DNA of 64,000 nucleotides from Propionivibrio sp. (GCA_016705685.1 JADJLB010000004.1:62001-126000), one strand, 5' to 3'; shown: positions 17,238-27,311, counted from the stretch's first letter. Numbers and translations are program-made. Notes: generated by a model not told the origin, from the sequence alone.

Positions 17238-19196
17238 ATGGTTCCCAAAAATTACCCCCGAGTCATCATCGAGGCGGTTCAGCCGCAAGTCGACGGTGGC
17301 CGTTACCCGATCAAGCGCGTCGTGGGAGAGAAAGTCGTTGTGACAGCCGATATTTACAAGGAAGGTCATGACAAGTTGGCCGCCCTCGTCAAGTATCGTC
17401 GCCACGGTGCACCGAAGTGGCAGGAGAGTCCCATGGTCTTCCTGGACAACGACCGGTGGCAAGGCGAGTTTACGGTGCCCGATATCGGCCGTTGGGAATA
17501 TACCGTCGAGGGTTATGCTGAACACTACCTTTCATGGGTTGATGAAATAACCAAGAAGAACTTGCCCGGCGCCGTTCTGACCAGCGAAATGCTGGAGGGT
17601 CTGGCGATTCTCAAGAAATCCGCCGCCTTGGCGGTCAGTGAGGACAAGGTGCAAATGAACGCGCTCATCGCCACGATCGAGGGTATGATGGCGGACGACG
17701 ATCAGGAAGTGGCCATCGACCAGGGTATTTGCGCAACCATGCAACGGCTGATGGCCAAGTACCCCGACCGTTCCGAAGGCGCCGATTACTCGCCTTCACT
17801 GGAAGTTACGGGGATACGGCCGATCGCCCGGTTCGCCGCCTGGTACGAGTTCTTCCCTCGTTCTCAAAGCACCGTTCCCGGTCAGCACGGCACCCTGCAG
17901 GACTGCTGCCGTCGTTTGGCCGAGGTCAAGCAGATGGGCTTCGATGTTGTCTACCTCCCGCCGATTCATCCCATTGGCACGGCCTTTCGCAAAGGCAAGA
18001 ACAACAGTCTGGTGGCGGAACCGGGTGACGTCGGCAGCCCTTGGGCGATCGGCAATAAGCGCGGTGGCCACATGGCGCTGGAACCCAAGCTGGGCACTTG
18101 GGACGATTGGGCAAAGTTTGTCGCTACATGCCGCGAATTGAAGATCGAGATCGCGCTGGACTACGTAATGAACTGCTCACCGGACCACCCCTACGTTGCC
18201 AAGCATCCCGACTGGTTTTATCACCGGCCCGACGGTTCGATCAAATACGCAGAAAATCCACCCAAGAAATACCAGGACGTGTACCCGCTGAACTTCGGCA
18301 CTGAAGATCGCGAAGGGCTATGGAAGGAAATGCTGAAGATCTTCCTTTTCTGGGTCGAAAAGGGAGTCACCACCTTTCGCGTCGACAATCCGCACACCAA
18401 GCCGGTCAGTTTCTGGGAATGGGTCATTGCCGAAGTGCACAACAAACATCCCGAAGTCATTTTTCTGGCCGAGGCCTTTACCAAGCCCAAAATGATGCGT
18501 CTGCTGGCCAAAGCGGGCTTTGCCCAGTCGTACACCTACTTTACCTGGCGCGATGGCAAACAGGATCTGACAGAATACGTATCCGAGCTGACAGCCGGCC
18601 CGATGAAGGACTACTTCACCGGGAATTTCTTTGCCAACACGCCGGACATCCTCCCCCCTATCCTGCAGGTTGGCGGTCGTCCCGCCTTCATCATGCGTGC
18701 GGTACTGGCAGCGACCTTGTCGAGCGTCTATGGGATATACAGCGGCTACGAGTTGTGCGAAAACGAACCGATACCGGGTAAGGAAGAATATCTGGATTCG
18801 GAAAAATACGAAATCAAACAACGCGATTGGGACGCGCCGGGGAATATCGTACCGCTGATCACGCGCATCAATAAGATCCGCCACGAGCGCCCGGCGTTAC
18901 ATGGCTATAATGACGTTGTCTTTATTGGCGCAGACAATCCCCATATCATTGCCTACCTCAAAATGACCGAGGACAGATCGGATATTGTCGTATGCGTCGT
19001 CAATCTCGATCCGTTCGGCAAGCAATCCTCGCTCATTCACCTGCCGATCGAAAGGCTGGGCATACGCGAGGATGAACAGTTCCAGGCGCACGATATGCTC
19101 AGTGACGAACGCTATCTGTGGATTGGCCGTACGGCTTACGTCGAACTGTCGCCCGGTGACAAGATGGCGCATATCTTCAAGCTCTATCGCTGGTAG
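17238..19196 (+). CDS. glgE: Alpha-1,4-glucan:maltose-1-phosphate maltosyltransferase GlgE
   Basis: GH13_3 enzyme that moves maltosyl units from alpha-maltose-1-phosphate onto alpha-1,4-glucans, releasing phosphate. At 652 residues it has the family length. The N-terminal beta-sandwich domain is followed by the TIM barrel with YLPPIHPIGTAFRKGKNN (about 237-254) and the active-site loop ALDYVMNCSPDHPYV. The nucleophile is Asp383 in FRVDNPHTKP and the acid/base is Glu412 in FLAEAFTKP; the 29-residue spacing equals that of characterised GlgE. ATG 17238 has GAGG upstream. With glgM it forms a GlgE-pathway pair; glgB, glgC and treS are not in the window. Confidence 0.95.
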   Translation: MVPKNYPRVIIEAVQPQVDGGRYPIKRVVGEKVVVTADIYKEGHDKLAALVKYRRHGAPKWQESPMVFLDNDRWQGEFTVPDIGRWEYTVEGYAEHYLSWVDEITKKNLPGAVLTSEMLEGLAILKKSAALAVSEDKVQMNALIATIEGMMADDDQEVAIDQGICATMQRLMAKYPDRSEGADYSPSLEVTGIRPIARFAAWYEFFPRSQSTVPGQHGTLQDCCRRLAEVKQMGFDVVYLPPIHPIGTAFRKGKNNSLVAEPGDVGSPWAIGNKRGGHMALEPKLGTWDDWAKFVATCRELKIEIALDYVMNCSPDHPYVAKHPDWFYHRPDGSIKYAENPPKKYQDVYPLNFGTEDREGLWKEMLKIFLFWVEKGVTTFRVDNPHTKPVSFWEWVIAEVHNKHPEVIFLAEAFTKPKMMRLLAKAGFAQSYTYFTWRDGKQDLTEYVSELTAGPMKDYFTGNFFANTPDILPPILQVGGRPAFIMRAVLAATLSSVYGIYSGYELCENEPIPGKEEYLDSEKYEIKQRDWDAPGNIVPLITRINKIRHERPALHGYNDVVFIGADNPHIIAYLKMTEDRSDIVVCVVNLDPFGKQSSLIHLPIERLGIREDEQFQAHDMLSDERYLWIGRTAYVELSPGDKMAHIFKLYRW

Positions 19197-19219
19197 GGCG
19201 CTGAGGTCGGGGCCGTATC

Positions 19220-19714
19220 ATGGTTTTGATACGCCTCCTGGTTTTATTGTCGGTGCTGACGTCCCTATCGGCACGGGCCGAAGTTGTGACCGGTCAGGTT
19301 GTGGCCGTTGCCGATGGCAACACCCTGATCGTGCTTGATGCCGCCAACCTTCGGCACAAGATGCGTCTCGCCGGCATCGATGCGCCAGAGCTGGCCCAGG
19401 ACTTCGGTCAACAAGCACGGACAAGCCTCTCGGCCCTGGCTTTCAACCGGCAGGCGACGGCGCATTGCAAGGTCTATGACCGTCTTCAGCACGAACTATG
19501 CGTCGTCATCGTCGATGGCAAAGATATTGGTTTGGAACAAGTCCGCCATGGTCTGGCCTGGCTGTATCAGAAATACCGAATCGATCAGACAGCGCAGGAA
19601 AGAGCGGCCTATGAGCATGCAGAGTTCGATGCAAAAATCCATCGTTACGGTCTCTGGAACAGCAAGAATCCAATTCCCCCCTGGGATTGGCGGCATGGCT
19701 TGCCGGAGGAGTAA
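19220..19714 (+). CDS. Secreted thermonuclease (SNase) family protein
   Basis: A 164-residue Staphylococcal-nuclease-like protein with an N-terminal signal peptide (about residues 1-20, ending ARA). The SNase OB-fold contains GQVVAVADGNTLIVLDA, RLAGIDAPELAQDFGQQAR and VRHGLAWLYQKYR. The canonical active-site Arg, Asp and Glu region (RLAGIDAPE) is largely present, but DGNTL replaces the usual DGDT, which removes one of the calcium-binding Asp residues. Activity may therefore be reduced or altered. It lies 24 bases after glgE on the same strand, probably a chance neighbour with no role in glucan metabolism. Confidence 0.85.
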   Translation: MVLIRLLVLLSVLTSLSARAEVVTGQVVAVADGNTLIVLDAANLRHKMRLAGIDAPELAQDFGQQARTSLSALAFNRQATAHCKVYDRLQHELCVVIVDGKDIGLEQVRHGLAWLYQKYRIDQTAQERAAYEHAEFDAKIHRYGLWNSKNPIPPWDWRHGLPEE

Positions 19715-19945
19715 TCGGGAGGAAGGCGCGGGTTTTGAGCCGGCCATTGATTTAAGGCCTGTAATGTGAAGCTCATGGCTTCGCGAGTTCAACTTCGAAG
19801 TGTTTGGTTATAGAGCAGTTTCAGTTCATGACATTGGAAAGAATATCGTCAGCGCCGCCCGTTGAAGCGTCAATCGACCCATCTGCACATTGGTCGTCAA
19901 CCTTGCTGAGCCCGCCCCCAAGCAAACCTATCAGGAGATAACGCA

Positions 19946-20821
19946 ATGCAAATCGGTTTTATCGGACTCGGCCTGATGGGCCGCCCCATGGCGCTTAATT
20001 TATCCAAGGCCGGACACACGCTGCATCTTTGGGCACGCCGCCCCGCGTCGCTCGATCCCTTCAAGGCGGTGGATGCCAAGGTGCATGCCTCTCCCGCCGA
20101 AGTGGCAAGAAACGCCGAGATCGTGTTCACGATCGTTGCCGACGCGCCCGACGTGCAGGCCGTCGCACTGGGCGGAAACGGCGTTGCAGCAGGCGCCAAA
20201 CCAGGGCTCATCGTCGTCGACATGAGCACCATCAACCCCAACGCCGCACGCGAAATCGGTGCGAGTCTGGCGGCAAAGGGCATCGAATTCGTCGACGCAC
20301 CGGTGTCAGGGGGCGAGGTCGGCGCCATCAGCGCGGCTCTGACCATCATGGTCGGCGCCAAGCCGGAAGTTTTCGAGAAGGTCAAGCCGCTGTTCGAAAA
20401 GATGGGCAAGTCGGTCACGCTGATCGGCGACATCGGCGCTGGCCAGGTGGCCAAAGCGTGTAACCAGATTCTCACCGGTGTCACCGTCGCCGCCGTTGCC
20501 GAAGCCTTCAACTTCGCCGCGAAAAACGGCGCGGATGTGGCGAAGGTGCGCGAAGCTTTGCTCGGTGGCTTTGCCTACTCGCGCATCCTGGAAAACCACG
20601 GCCAGCGTATGCTCGACCGTAACTTCAAGCCGGGTTTCAAGGCCTGGATGCACCAGAAGGACCTGCGCATCGTCATGGAAGAAGCCCATCGCCTCGGCCT
20701 GATGCTGCCCGCGGCGGCGGCCACCGCCCAACTGTTCAATGCCATCGTTGGCAGCGGCATGGGCGAGGACGATTCGGTCGCCGCGCTCAAGCTCCTCGAA
20801 AAACTCTCGACGCCAGTATGA
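19946..20821 (+). CDS. NAD(P)-dependent beta-hydroxyacid dehydrogenase, paralogue 1
   Basis: A 291-residue member of the 3-hydroxyisobutyrate/tartronate-semialdehyde reductase family. The Rossmann motif GFIGLGLMGRPMA (residues 4-16) is followed by the substrate motif DAPVSGGEVGA and the catalytic-Lys motif GAGQVAKACNQ at about 166-176. Substrates in the family include tartronate semialdehyde (GarR/GlxR), 3-hydroxyisobutyrate and succinic semialdehyde. Nothing nearby fixes which applies, because no gcl, hyi or glycerate kinase gene is present. The strong AGGAGATAA site precedes ATG 19946. Its stop overlaps the start of the paralogue by four bases, so the two are translationally coupled. Confidence 0.88.
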   Translation: MQIGFIGLGLMGRPMALNLSKAGHTLHLWARRPASLDPFKAVDAKVHASPAEVARNAEIVFTIVADAPDVQAVALGGNGVAAGAKPGLIVVDMSTINPNAAREIGASLAAKGIEFVDAPVSGGEVGAISAALTIMVGAKPEVFEKVKPLFEKMGKSVTLIGDIGAGQVAKACNQILTGVTVAAVAEAFNFAAKNGADVAKVREALLGGFAYSRILENHGQRMLDRNFKPGFKAWMHQKDLRIVMEEAHRLGLMLPAAAATAQLFNAIVGSGMGEDDSVAALKLLEKLSTPV

Positions 20822-21684
20822 AGCTCGGGCTGATCGGTTTGGGCGGCATGGGCCGGCCGATGGGTGAACACTTGCTGGCCGCCGGCCATGAACTGATGGT
20901 TTGGAGCCGCCGGCCGGATGCCGCCGATGACTTGCTAGCTCTCGGAGCCAGCCGTGTGGCAAGCCCGAAGGAAATGGCCGCAGGCTGCGAGATCGTGTGC
21001 ACCAACGTTACCGGAAGCGCCGATGTCATCGAGTTGTCGGAGCAACTTGGCGAAGGCCTGGCGCCTGACAGTATCCACGTCGATTTTTCAACCATCGCCC
21101 CCACAATTGCTCGCGGCCTGTCGACGCAGTACGCGGCACGCAGCCGCCATTTTGTCGATGCCCCGGTATCCGGTGGGACGGCCGGGGCGCAGGCCGCGAC
21201 GCTGTCCATCATGTGGGGCGGCCAGCCGGCGCTGGCAGAACGGCTCGATCCGGTGTTTCGCTGCCTCGGCAAAACAATCGTTCGCGTTGGCGATGCAGGG
21301 GCCGGGCAGGTCGCCAAAGCCTGCAACCAGTTGGTGATGGTCACTGCCATCGAGGCCTGTTCGGAAGCAGCGCGTTTCGCGCAGGCGGCGGGAATCGATT
21401 TTGGCAAGGTGCGCAAAGCCATGCTCGGCGGATCGGCCGGTTCGCGCGTGCTCGATTTCTTTGGCGGCAAGATGGCGGCGGACGATTTTGTTCCCGGCGT
21501 CGAGGCGCGTCTCCACCACAAGGACTTCGTCATGGTGATGGACGAGGCGACGCGCCTGGGCATGCCGCTGGTGGTGGCTGGCGCGGTAATGCAGCAGCTC
21601 GATGCCCTCATGGCTGCTGGTTGGGGAACGCAGGACACGTCGCGGTTGCTCAGCGTGCTTGAAAGATGCGGCGAATATCCTTGA
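20818..21684 (+). CDS. NAD(P)-dependent beta-hydroxyacid dehydrogenase, paralogue 2
   Basis: A 288-residue homologue of the preceding gene with the same three motifs: GLIGLGGMGRPMGEH (residues 3-17), DAPVSGGTAGA and GAGQVAKACNQ. It starts with ATG inside an ATGA overlap with the upstream stop. The two proteins are clearly related but diverged, so this is an old tandem duplication rather than a recent one. The specificity loops differ (for example GEVGA versus GTAGA), so they could act on different semialdehydes or form mixed oligomers. No function beyond the family can be given. Confidence 0.87.
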   Translation: MKLGLIGLGGMGRPMGEHLLAAGHELMVWSRRPDAADDLLALGASRVASPKEMAAGCEIVCTNVTGSADVIELSEQLGEGLAPDSIHVDFSTIAPTIARGLSTQYAARSRHFVDAPVSGGTAGAQAATLSIMWGGQPALAERLDPVFRCLGKTIVRVGDAGAGQVAKACNQLVMVTAIEACSEAARFAQAAGIDFGKVRKAMLGGSAGSRVLDFFGGKMAADDFVPGVEARLHHKDFVMVMDEATRLGMPLVVAGAVMQQLDALMAAGWGTQDTSRLLSVLERCGEYP

Positions 21685-21765
21685 CGGATGGACACCACGC
21701 ATTACCGGAGGAGCCCGTCATGCAGAGTAAATTCGTGTAGAGCTTTTTAAAGCTTGGGCATGAAA

Positions 21766-21789
21766 CGAAAAACCCGCACTCGGCGGGTT
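21766..21789 (-). terminator. Intrinsic terminator after tRNA-Pro
   Basis: Leftward hairpin AACCCGC/GCGGGTT (21771-21777 and 21783-21789) with a 5-base loop, followed on the minus strand by a T run. It lies about 20 bases past the tRNA 3' end. Confidence 0.85.
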
Positions 21790-21810
21790 ATCGTAGGTTT
21801 TTGAATTCAT

Positions 21811-21888
<78 letters not shown>

Positions 21889-21925
21889 CAGCCGGTGATT
21901 ATAATCGATCCAAAGCCGGCCCGGC

Positions 21926-22285
21926 TTAGATTCGCAGCATTTCTGCGATATTCAGCAGTTCAGAACGAAGTATACCGGGGGTCAGAATGGAGGGTTTGGC
22001 TTCGATCGTCGCGTCATCCAGCCGATTACGGGCGCCACTGATGGTAAACCCCTGGCTGTAGAGCAGTTCCCGGATACGGCGTACCAGCAAGACTTCATGA
22101 TGCTGGTAATAGCGACGGTTGCCGCGGCGCTTGACGGGTTTGAGCTGGCTGAATTCCTGCTCCCAATAGCGAAGCACGTGAGGCTTTACGCCGCACAGTT
22201 CGCTGACCTCGCCGATAGTGAAGTAGCGCTTGGCCGGGATGGGCGGCAAAGGCTCTTTGTCGGCGTCTTTAGGACTGTGTTCCAT
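21926..22285 (-). CDS. MerR-family transcriptional regulator
   Basis: A 119-residue MerR-type regulator. The N-terminal winged helix-turn-helix [26 protein letters not shown] is intact (about residues 20-45), followed by [23 protein letters not shown]. The effector-binding C-terminus is very short and has no metal-binding cysteine cluster, so the inducer is unknown. I chose ATG 22285 ([10 protein letters not shown]); an in-frame GTG at 22306 would also work. The start overlaps the end of ihfA by 17 bases. A MerR protein at this position, between ihfA and tRNA-Pro, is conserved in betaproteobacteria and many gammaproteobacteria. Confidence 0.9.
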   Translation of the reverse strand: MEHSPKDADKEPLPPIPAKRYFTIGEVSELCGVKPHVLRYWEQEFSQLKPVKRRGNRRYYQHHEVLLVRRIRELLYSQGFTISGARNRLDDATIEAKPSILTPGILRSELLNIAEMLRI

Positions 22286-22571
22286 TGTAGGAGAGTTCCA
22301 CTTCACCCTTTAGCTTCTGGCTGGCATGAAACGTAACGACGCGACGGGCGGTTATGGGAATTTCCTCGCCGGTTTTCGGGTTACGACCGGGGCGCATGGG
22401 TTTGTCTCTTAGCTGGAAATTGCCAAACCCTGAGAGTTTTACGCCGTCGCCCCGCTCAAGCGCGTTACGAATCTCTTCAAAGAACGCTTCGACCATATCC
22501 TTGGCTTCACGTTTGTTGAGACCTACTTTTTCAAAAAGTAGATCGGCGAGTTCTGCTTTGGTGAGCGTCAT
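22269..22571 (-). CDS. ihfA: Integration host factor alpha subunit
   Basis: A 100-residue DNA-bending protein that works as the IHF heterodimer with IhfB. It has the HU/IHF fold with [34 protein letters not shown] at the start and the beta-arm segment [20 protein letters not shown], including the intercalating Pro. It is distinguished from HU by [29 protein letters not shown]. It lies 12 bases after pheT, the conserved order pheS-pheT-ihfA. ihfB is not in the window. Confidence 0.97.
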   Translation of the reverse strand: MTLTKAELADLLFEKVGLNKREAKDMVEAFFEEIRNALERGDGVKLSGFGNFQLRDKPMRPGRNPKTGEEIPITARRVVTFHASQKLKGEVELSYNGTQS

Positions 22572-22583
22572 GTCTTTTCCCCG

Positions 22584-24959
22584 TCAGACGCGAAGCTGTG
22601 CCGCGAAGGCCTGCTGCAAATAGTTGACCAATTTTTGCATTGCGGCATCAACTTCCGCGTCTTGCAAAGTTTTTTGAGTATCTTGCATAACTATACGAAA
22701 AGCAAGACTTTTTTCCCCTGGAGCGACGCCTTTTCCGGTGTAGACATCGAACAGTCGGATGTCCTGGACGATGGCCGGCCGATGGGCGGTCATGCCTTCC
22801 AGGAGCTGCTGCAATTCAAGTTTGTGATCAACGACGATAGCCAGATCGCGTATCGCCGGCGGTTGGCGCGATACTTCCGCGTAATTTGGCAATTTGGCCT
22901 GCTTGAGCGCTTCGAGTTCAAGTTCGAACAGCACTGGGGCCAGTGGGAGTTCGTATTTCTGGACCCACTGAGGGTGCAGTTCCCCGACAAGGCCGATTGC
23001 CTTTCCATCAAGGACCACGCGCGCGCTGCGGCCCGGATGCAGGGCAGGGTGCGCCGCCTTTTCAAAGCGGACGAGCGCCGGGGCGAGGAGCAGTTCGATC
23101 TCGCCCTTGATGTCGAAGAAATCGGCAGAACGTGCCACGCTACCCCATTGCTCGGGCAGGGCGCTGCCATAGGCCAGGGCGGCGATTTTCCAGGGTTGGC
23201 GAAATCCTCTGACCGGAATGCCTGGTGTGTCGCGGAAGAAGCAGCGACCGGTCTCAAAGACGCGTACACGATTCTGCTTGCGCTTCAGGTTGGTGACGAC
23301 ATTGGCGATGAGGCCACCGATCAGCGTCGAGCGCATCACGCTCATCTGGCTGGCAATCGGGTTGGCCAAGCGGATCGGTGCGTCGTTCGCCGCAAAGTCG
23401 GACTCCCAGACACTGTCGACGAAGGCGTAGTTGACGACTTCCTGAAAGCCACGGTCGGCAAGGATTTGACGAACTCGACTCAAAGGCCGCGCACTTTCGG
23501 TTTGCGGGAGCATCGACAGCGCGGCACGCGGGGCCGACGCCGGAATATTGTCGTAGCCGTAGAGGCGGGCGATTTCTTCAATCAGGTCTTCTTCGATCTC
23601 GATATCGAAACGATAGCTCGGCGGCGTGACAATGAAGTCATCCCCCTCACGCGTGCAGTCAAAATCGAGACGGGCAATCAGCTTGCCGATCTGCTCCGCA
23701 GCAAGGGAAACGCCCAGAACCTTGGTTACGCGAGCCGGGCGCAGACGAACGGCTGGCCTTGGGGGTAATGTGGCTTTCGCCTCGCACACGGGGCCGGCCT
23801 GTCCGCCGCAGATCTCGAGAATCAACTGGGTCGCTCGTTCGAGCGCACGCCGCGTGTTGCCAAAATCGACACCGCGCTCGAAGCGGTGCGAGGCGTCCGA
23901 AACAAAACCGTAGCGGCGGGCCCGTCCGGCAATCGCCCGGGGCGCAAAGAATGCCGATTCCAGGAACATTTCGGTGGTATCCAGGGTAATGCCGCTGTCT
24001 TCACCGCCCATGATCCCGGCCATCGCCACCGGATGTTTGTCGTCGGCGATCAACAGAACGTCTTCCTGAAGTTCAAGCGTCTGCTCATTGAGCAGCAGGA
24101 TTTTTTCGCCGGCTCGTGACAGGCGGGCGTGGATGGCACCATCGAGCCGGGTGTTGTCGAAGGCGTGCAGCGGCTGGCCGATTTCGAGCATCACGTAGTT
24201 GGTGATGTCGACCAGTGCAGAGATGGAGCGGATGCCGCTGCGTTCAAGACGGCGTTTCATCCAGTCCGGCGTTGCGGCTCTGGCATCGACACCGGCAATA
24301 ACGCGGCCGCAATAGAGCGGGCATGCTTCGGGCGCGTCAAGAGCGATGGTTCGTTGGACGGAAATACTGACGGTCGCGGCGATGGTTTCGGGGTAGGTTG
24401 CCGGCGTGCCGGTCAATGCCGCTATTTCACGCGCCAGACCGGTAAGTGACAGGCAGTCGGCGCGATTTGGGGTGAGTTTCAGCGTCAGCAATCGGTCGTC
24501 GAGATCGAGGTAGCTACGGATATCGGCGCCTACCGGGGCATCGGCGGGCAATACGAGCAAACCCGAGGCGTCGGCGGCGATACCGAGCTCCTTGGCCGAG
24601 CACAGCATGCCCGACGATTCGACGCCGCGGACCTTGGCGAGCTTGATCTTGAAGTCGCCGGGCAGATTCGCGCCGGGAAGGGCACAGGGCACCATCAGGC
24701 CAGGCGCCACGTTCGGGGCGCCGCAGACAATCTGTTGCGCTTCGCCGCGACCGATATCGACGCGGCACACGTTCAGGCGATCGGCGTCAGGGTGCTTATT
24801 GACCTCGATCACCCGAGCCACGACGACGTGGTCGAAAGACGGCGCGACGCTTTCCTCTTCCTCAACTTCGAGGCCGGCCATGGTCAGGAGGTGTGATAAT
24901 TCGTCGCCTGAGACGGACGGATTGACAAAGCTGCGCAGCCAGGATTCTGAGAATTTCAT
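22584..24959 (-). CDS. pheT: Phenylalanine-tRNA ligase beta subunit
   Basis: The beta chain (791 residues) of the alpha2-beta2 enzyme that charges tRNA-Phe. Domains in order: a tRNA-binding EMAP-like domain from about residue 40 (VVARVIEVNKHPDADRLNVCRVD), B3/B4 editing domains (PNRADCLSLTGLAREIA, about 155-400), the B5 domain, a catalytic-like core, and a C-terminal ferredoxin-like anticodon-binding FDX-ACB domain. The start is ATG 24959 (MKFSESWLRSFVNPS), matching the family; a further in-frame start upstream only adds non-conserved residues. It follows pheS after 25 bases. Confidence 0.97.
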   Translation of the reverse strand: MKFSESWLRSFVNPSVSGDELSHLLTMAGLEVEEEESVAPSFDHVVVARVIEVNKHPDADRLNVCRVDIGRGEAQQIVCGAPNVAPGLMVPCALPGANLPGDFKIKLAKVRGVESSGMLCSAKELGIAADASGLLVLPADAPVGADIRSYLDLDDRLLTLKLTPNRADCLSLTGLAREIAALTGTPATYPETIAATVSISVQRTIALDAPEACPLYCGRVIAGVDARAATPDWMKRRLERSGIRSISALVDITNYVMLEIGQPLHAFDNTRLDGAIHARLSRAGEKILLLNEQTLELQEDVLLIADDKHPVAMAGIMGGEDSGITLDTTEMFLESAFFAPRAIAGRARRYGFVSDASHRFERGVDFGNTRRALERATQLILEICGGQAGPVCEAKATLPPRPAVRLRPARVTKVLGVSLAAEQIGKLIARLDFDCTREGDDFIVTPPSYRFDIEIEEDLIEEIARLYGYDNIPASAPRAALSMLPQTESARPLSRVRQILADRGFQEVVNYAFVDSVWESDFAANDAPIRLANPIASQMSVMRSTLIGGLIANVVTNLKRKQNRVRVFETGRCFFRDTPGIPVRGFRQPWKIAALAYGSALPEQWGSVARSADFFDIKGEIELLLAPALVRFEKAAHPALHPGRSARVVLDGKAIGLVGELHPQWVQKYELPLAPVLFELELEALKQAKLPNYAEVSRQPPAIRDLAIVVDHKLELQQLLEGMTAHRPAIVQDIRLFDVYTGKGVAPGEKSLAFRIVMQDTQKTLQDAEVDAAMQKLVNYLQQAFAAQLRV

Positions 24960-24984
24960 GAGCAGTTCGGAAGTAAGGTCAGCA

Positions 24985-26037
<1,053 letters not shown>

Positions 26038-26051
26038 TTAACACGTCACCG

Positions 26052-26080
26052 AAAAAAAAGGAGGCCGAGCCTCCTTTTTT
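26052..26080 (-). terminator. Terminator or attenuator between rplT and pheS
   Basis: Hairpin GGAGGC-CGA-GCCTCC (26060-26074) flanked by A and T runs on both sides, so it reads as an intrinsic terminator in both directions. It occupies the short rplT-pheS gap. In E. coli, pheST expression is set by attenuation through the Phe-rich leader pheM. Here the gap is too short for such a peptide. Confidence 0.85.
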
Positions 26081-26091
26081 CACTCGTTCAG

Positions 26092-26451
26092 TCAAACGCC
26101 GAGCTGGGCTTTAGCCTGCAGGGCCAGAGCGGCAAATGCCGGCTTGTCGAAAACAGCCAGATCGGCCAATACCTTGCGGTCGACTTCAATCTGCGCTTTT
26201 CTCAGGCCATTCATGAAGGTGCTGTACTTCAGGCCGACTTCGCGAGCGGCGGCATTGATACGGGCAATCCACAGCGTGCGAAACTGGCGTTTCCGCTGAC
26301 GACGGTCGCGGTAGGCGTACTGTCCTGCTTTCATCACCGCCTGTTTGGCGATGCGATATACATTTTTACGGCGACCGCGGTAACCCTTGGCCAGTGCGAG
26401 GACTTTCTTGTGACGCGCGCGCGCCGTTACACCACGTTTAACTCGGGGCAT
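26092..26451 (-). CDS. rplT: 50S ribosomal protein L20
   Basis: A 119-residue ribosomal protein bL20, needed early in 50S assembly. The basic N-terminal extension [20 protein letters not shown] and the globular part [25 protein letters not shown] are typical. It follows rpmI by 12 bases in the conserved infC-rpmI-rplT unit, where L20 represses translation of rpmI and itself in E. coli. A pseudoknot operator cannot be checked by eye here. Confidence 0.98.
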   Translation of the reverse strand: MPRVKRGVTARARHKKVLALAKGYRGRRKNVYRIAKQAVMKAGQYAYRDRRQRKRQFRTLWIARINAAAREVGLKYSTFMNGLRKAQIEVDRKVLADLAVFDKPAFAALALQAKAQLGV

Positions 26452-26463
26452 TTTTTGATCTCC

Positions 26464-26661
26464 TTAAGCGTAAGGCAGCATGGCACGAACCATGGCCTTG
26501 TCGGAGTCATGCACTCCGGTCATGCCGCGCAACTGACGCTTGGCTTTGGTGGTTTTCTTGGTCAGGATGTGGCGCTTGAACGCCTGTCCGCGCTTGATAC
26601 GGCCACTCGCGCTGACCTTGAAGCGCTTCTTGGCGCCACTCTTGGTCTTCATTTTGGGCAT
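26464..26661 (-). CDS. rpmI: 50S ribosomal protein L35
   Basis: A 65-residue basic ribosomal protein bL35 ([20 protein letters not shown]). It lies between infC and rplT as in most bacteria. An AGGAG-type site precedes the ATG at 26661. Expression in E. coli is controlled by L20 through a pseudoknot upstream of this gene. Confidence 0.98.
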   Translation of the reverse strand: MPKMKTKSGAKKRFKVSASGRIKRGQAFKRHILTKKTTKAKRQLRGMTGVHDSDKAMVRAMLPYA

Positions 26662-26763
26662 TGAATGCTCCTATTTATTTACATGGACGCAGGTGTCTCC
26701 CGGCGGGAGTACTTTTGACCTGATACCACTTGTGGGTGCGTCAACTGCGATTTGCTGCTGAAA

Positions 26764-27285
26764 CTACTTCTTCTTGCTCGGCGTCAGGATCATCACCATC
26801 TGGCGGCCTTCCATCTTGGGCATTTGCTCGACGGCGGCAACATCCTGAAGATCCGTTTTGATCCGCTCAATCTGGCGCATGCCGATTTCCTGGTGGGCCA
26901 TTTCACGGCCTCGAAAGCGCAAGGTCACTTTGACTTTGTCATCTTCCTGCAGAAAGCGCGTCATGTTACGCAACTTGATCTGGTAATCGTTTTCATCGGT
27001 ACCCGGCCGGAATTTCACCTCCTTGACCTGAACCTGCTTCTGCTTGAGCTTCTGCTCATGCTGCCGCTTTTGTTCCTGGTACTTGAATTTGCCGTAATCC
27101 ATGATCCGGCAAACCGGAGGTTGTGCCATCGGCGCAATCTCCACCAAATCAACTCCGGCTTCTTCGGCCATTTGTAACGCTTGTCCGACGCTTGTGATTC
27201 CAAGCGCTTCACCCTCTACGCCTACCAGTCGAATTTCAGGTGCATTGATTTCTTCGTTTACGCGTTGCGCCTTTTGCAGTGCGAT
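26764..27285 (-). CDS. infC: Translation initiation factor IF-3 with ATC start codon
   Basis: A 173-residue IF-3 that keeps 30S and 50S apart and checks the start codon. The N-terminal domain runs from [21 protein letters not shown]. The C-terminal domain includes [18 protein letters not shown]. No ATG, GTG or TTG lies in frame upstream of the internal ATG 27171, which would cut off about 38 conserved residues. The family-conserved start maps to an ATC codon at 27283-27285, preceded by AAGGAG at 27293-27298. This fits the known autoregulation in which IF-3 discriminates against its own non-canonical start (AUU in E. coli). It lies 26 bases after thrS. Confidence 0.96.
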   Translation of the reverse strand: MALQKAQRVNEEINAPEIRLVGVEGEALGITSVGQALQMAEEAGVDLVEIAPMAQPPVCRIMDYGKFKYQEQKRQHEQKLKQKQVQVKEVKFRPGTDENDYQIKLRNMTRFLQEDDKVKVTLRFRGREMAHQEIGMRQIERIKTDLQDVAAVEQMPKMEGRQMVMILTPSKKK

Positions 27286-27311
27286 GGTTTCGCTCCTTGT
27301 TCTGACAAAAA

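Noticed and set aside
19735-19775. Stretch reading GAGFEPAIDLRPV, like the antisense of a tRNA
   Set aside because: I could not fold a tRNA cloverleaf in either strand here; probably a tiny remnant or chance.
21721-21765. Possible attachment-site remnant beside tRNA-Pro
   Set aside because: No integrase gene and no direct repeat of the tRNA 3' end were found.
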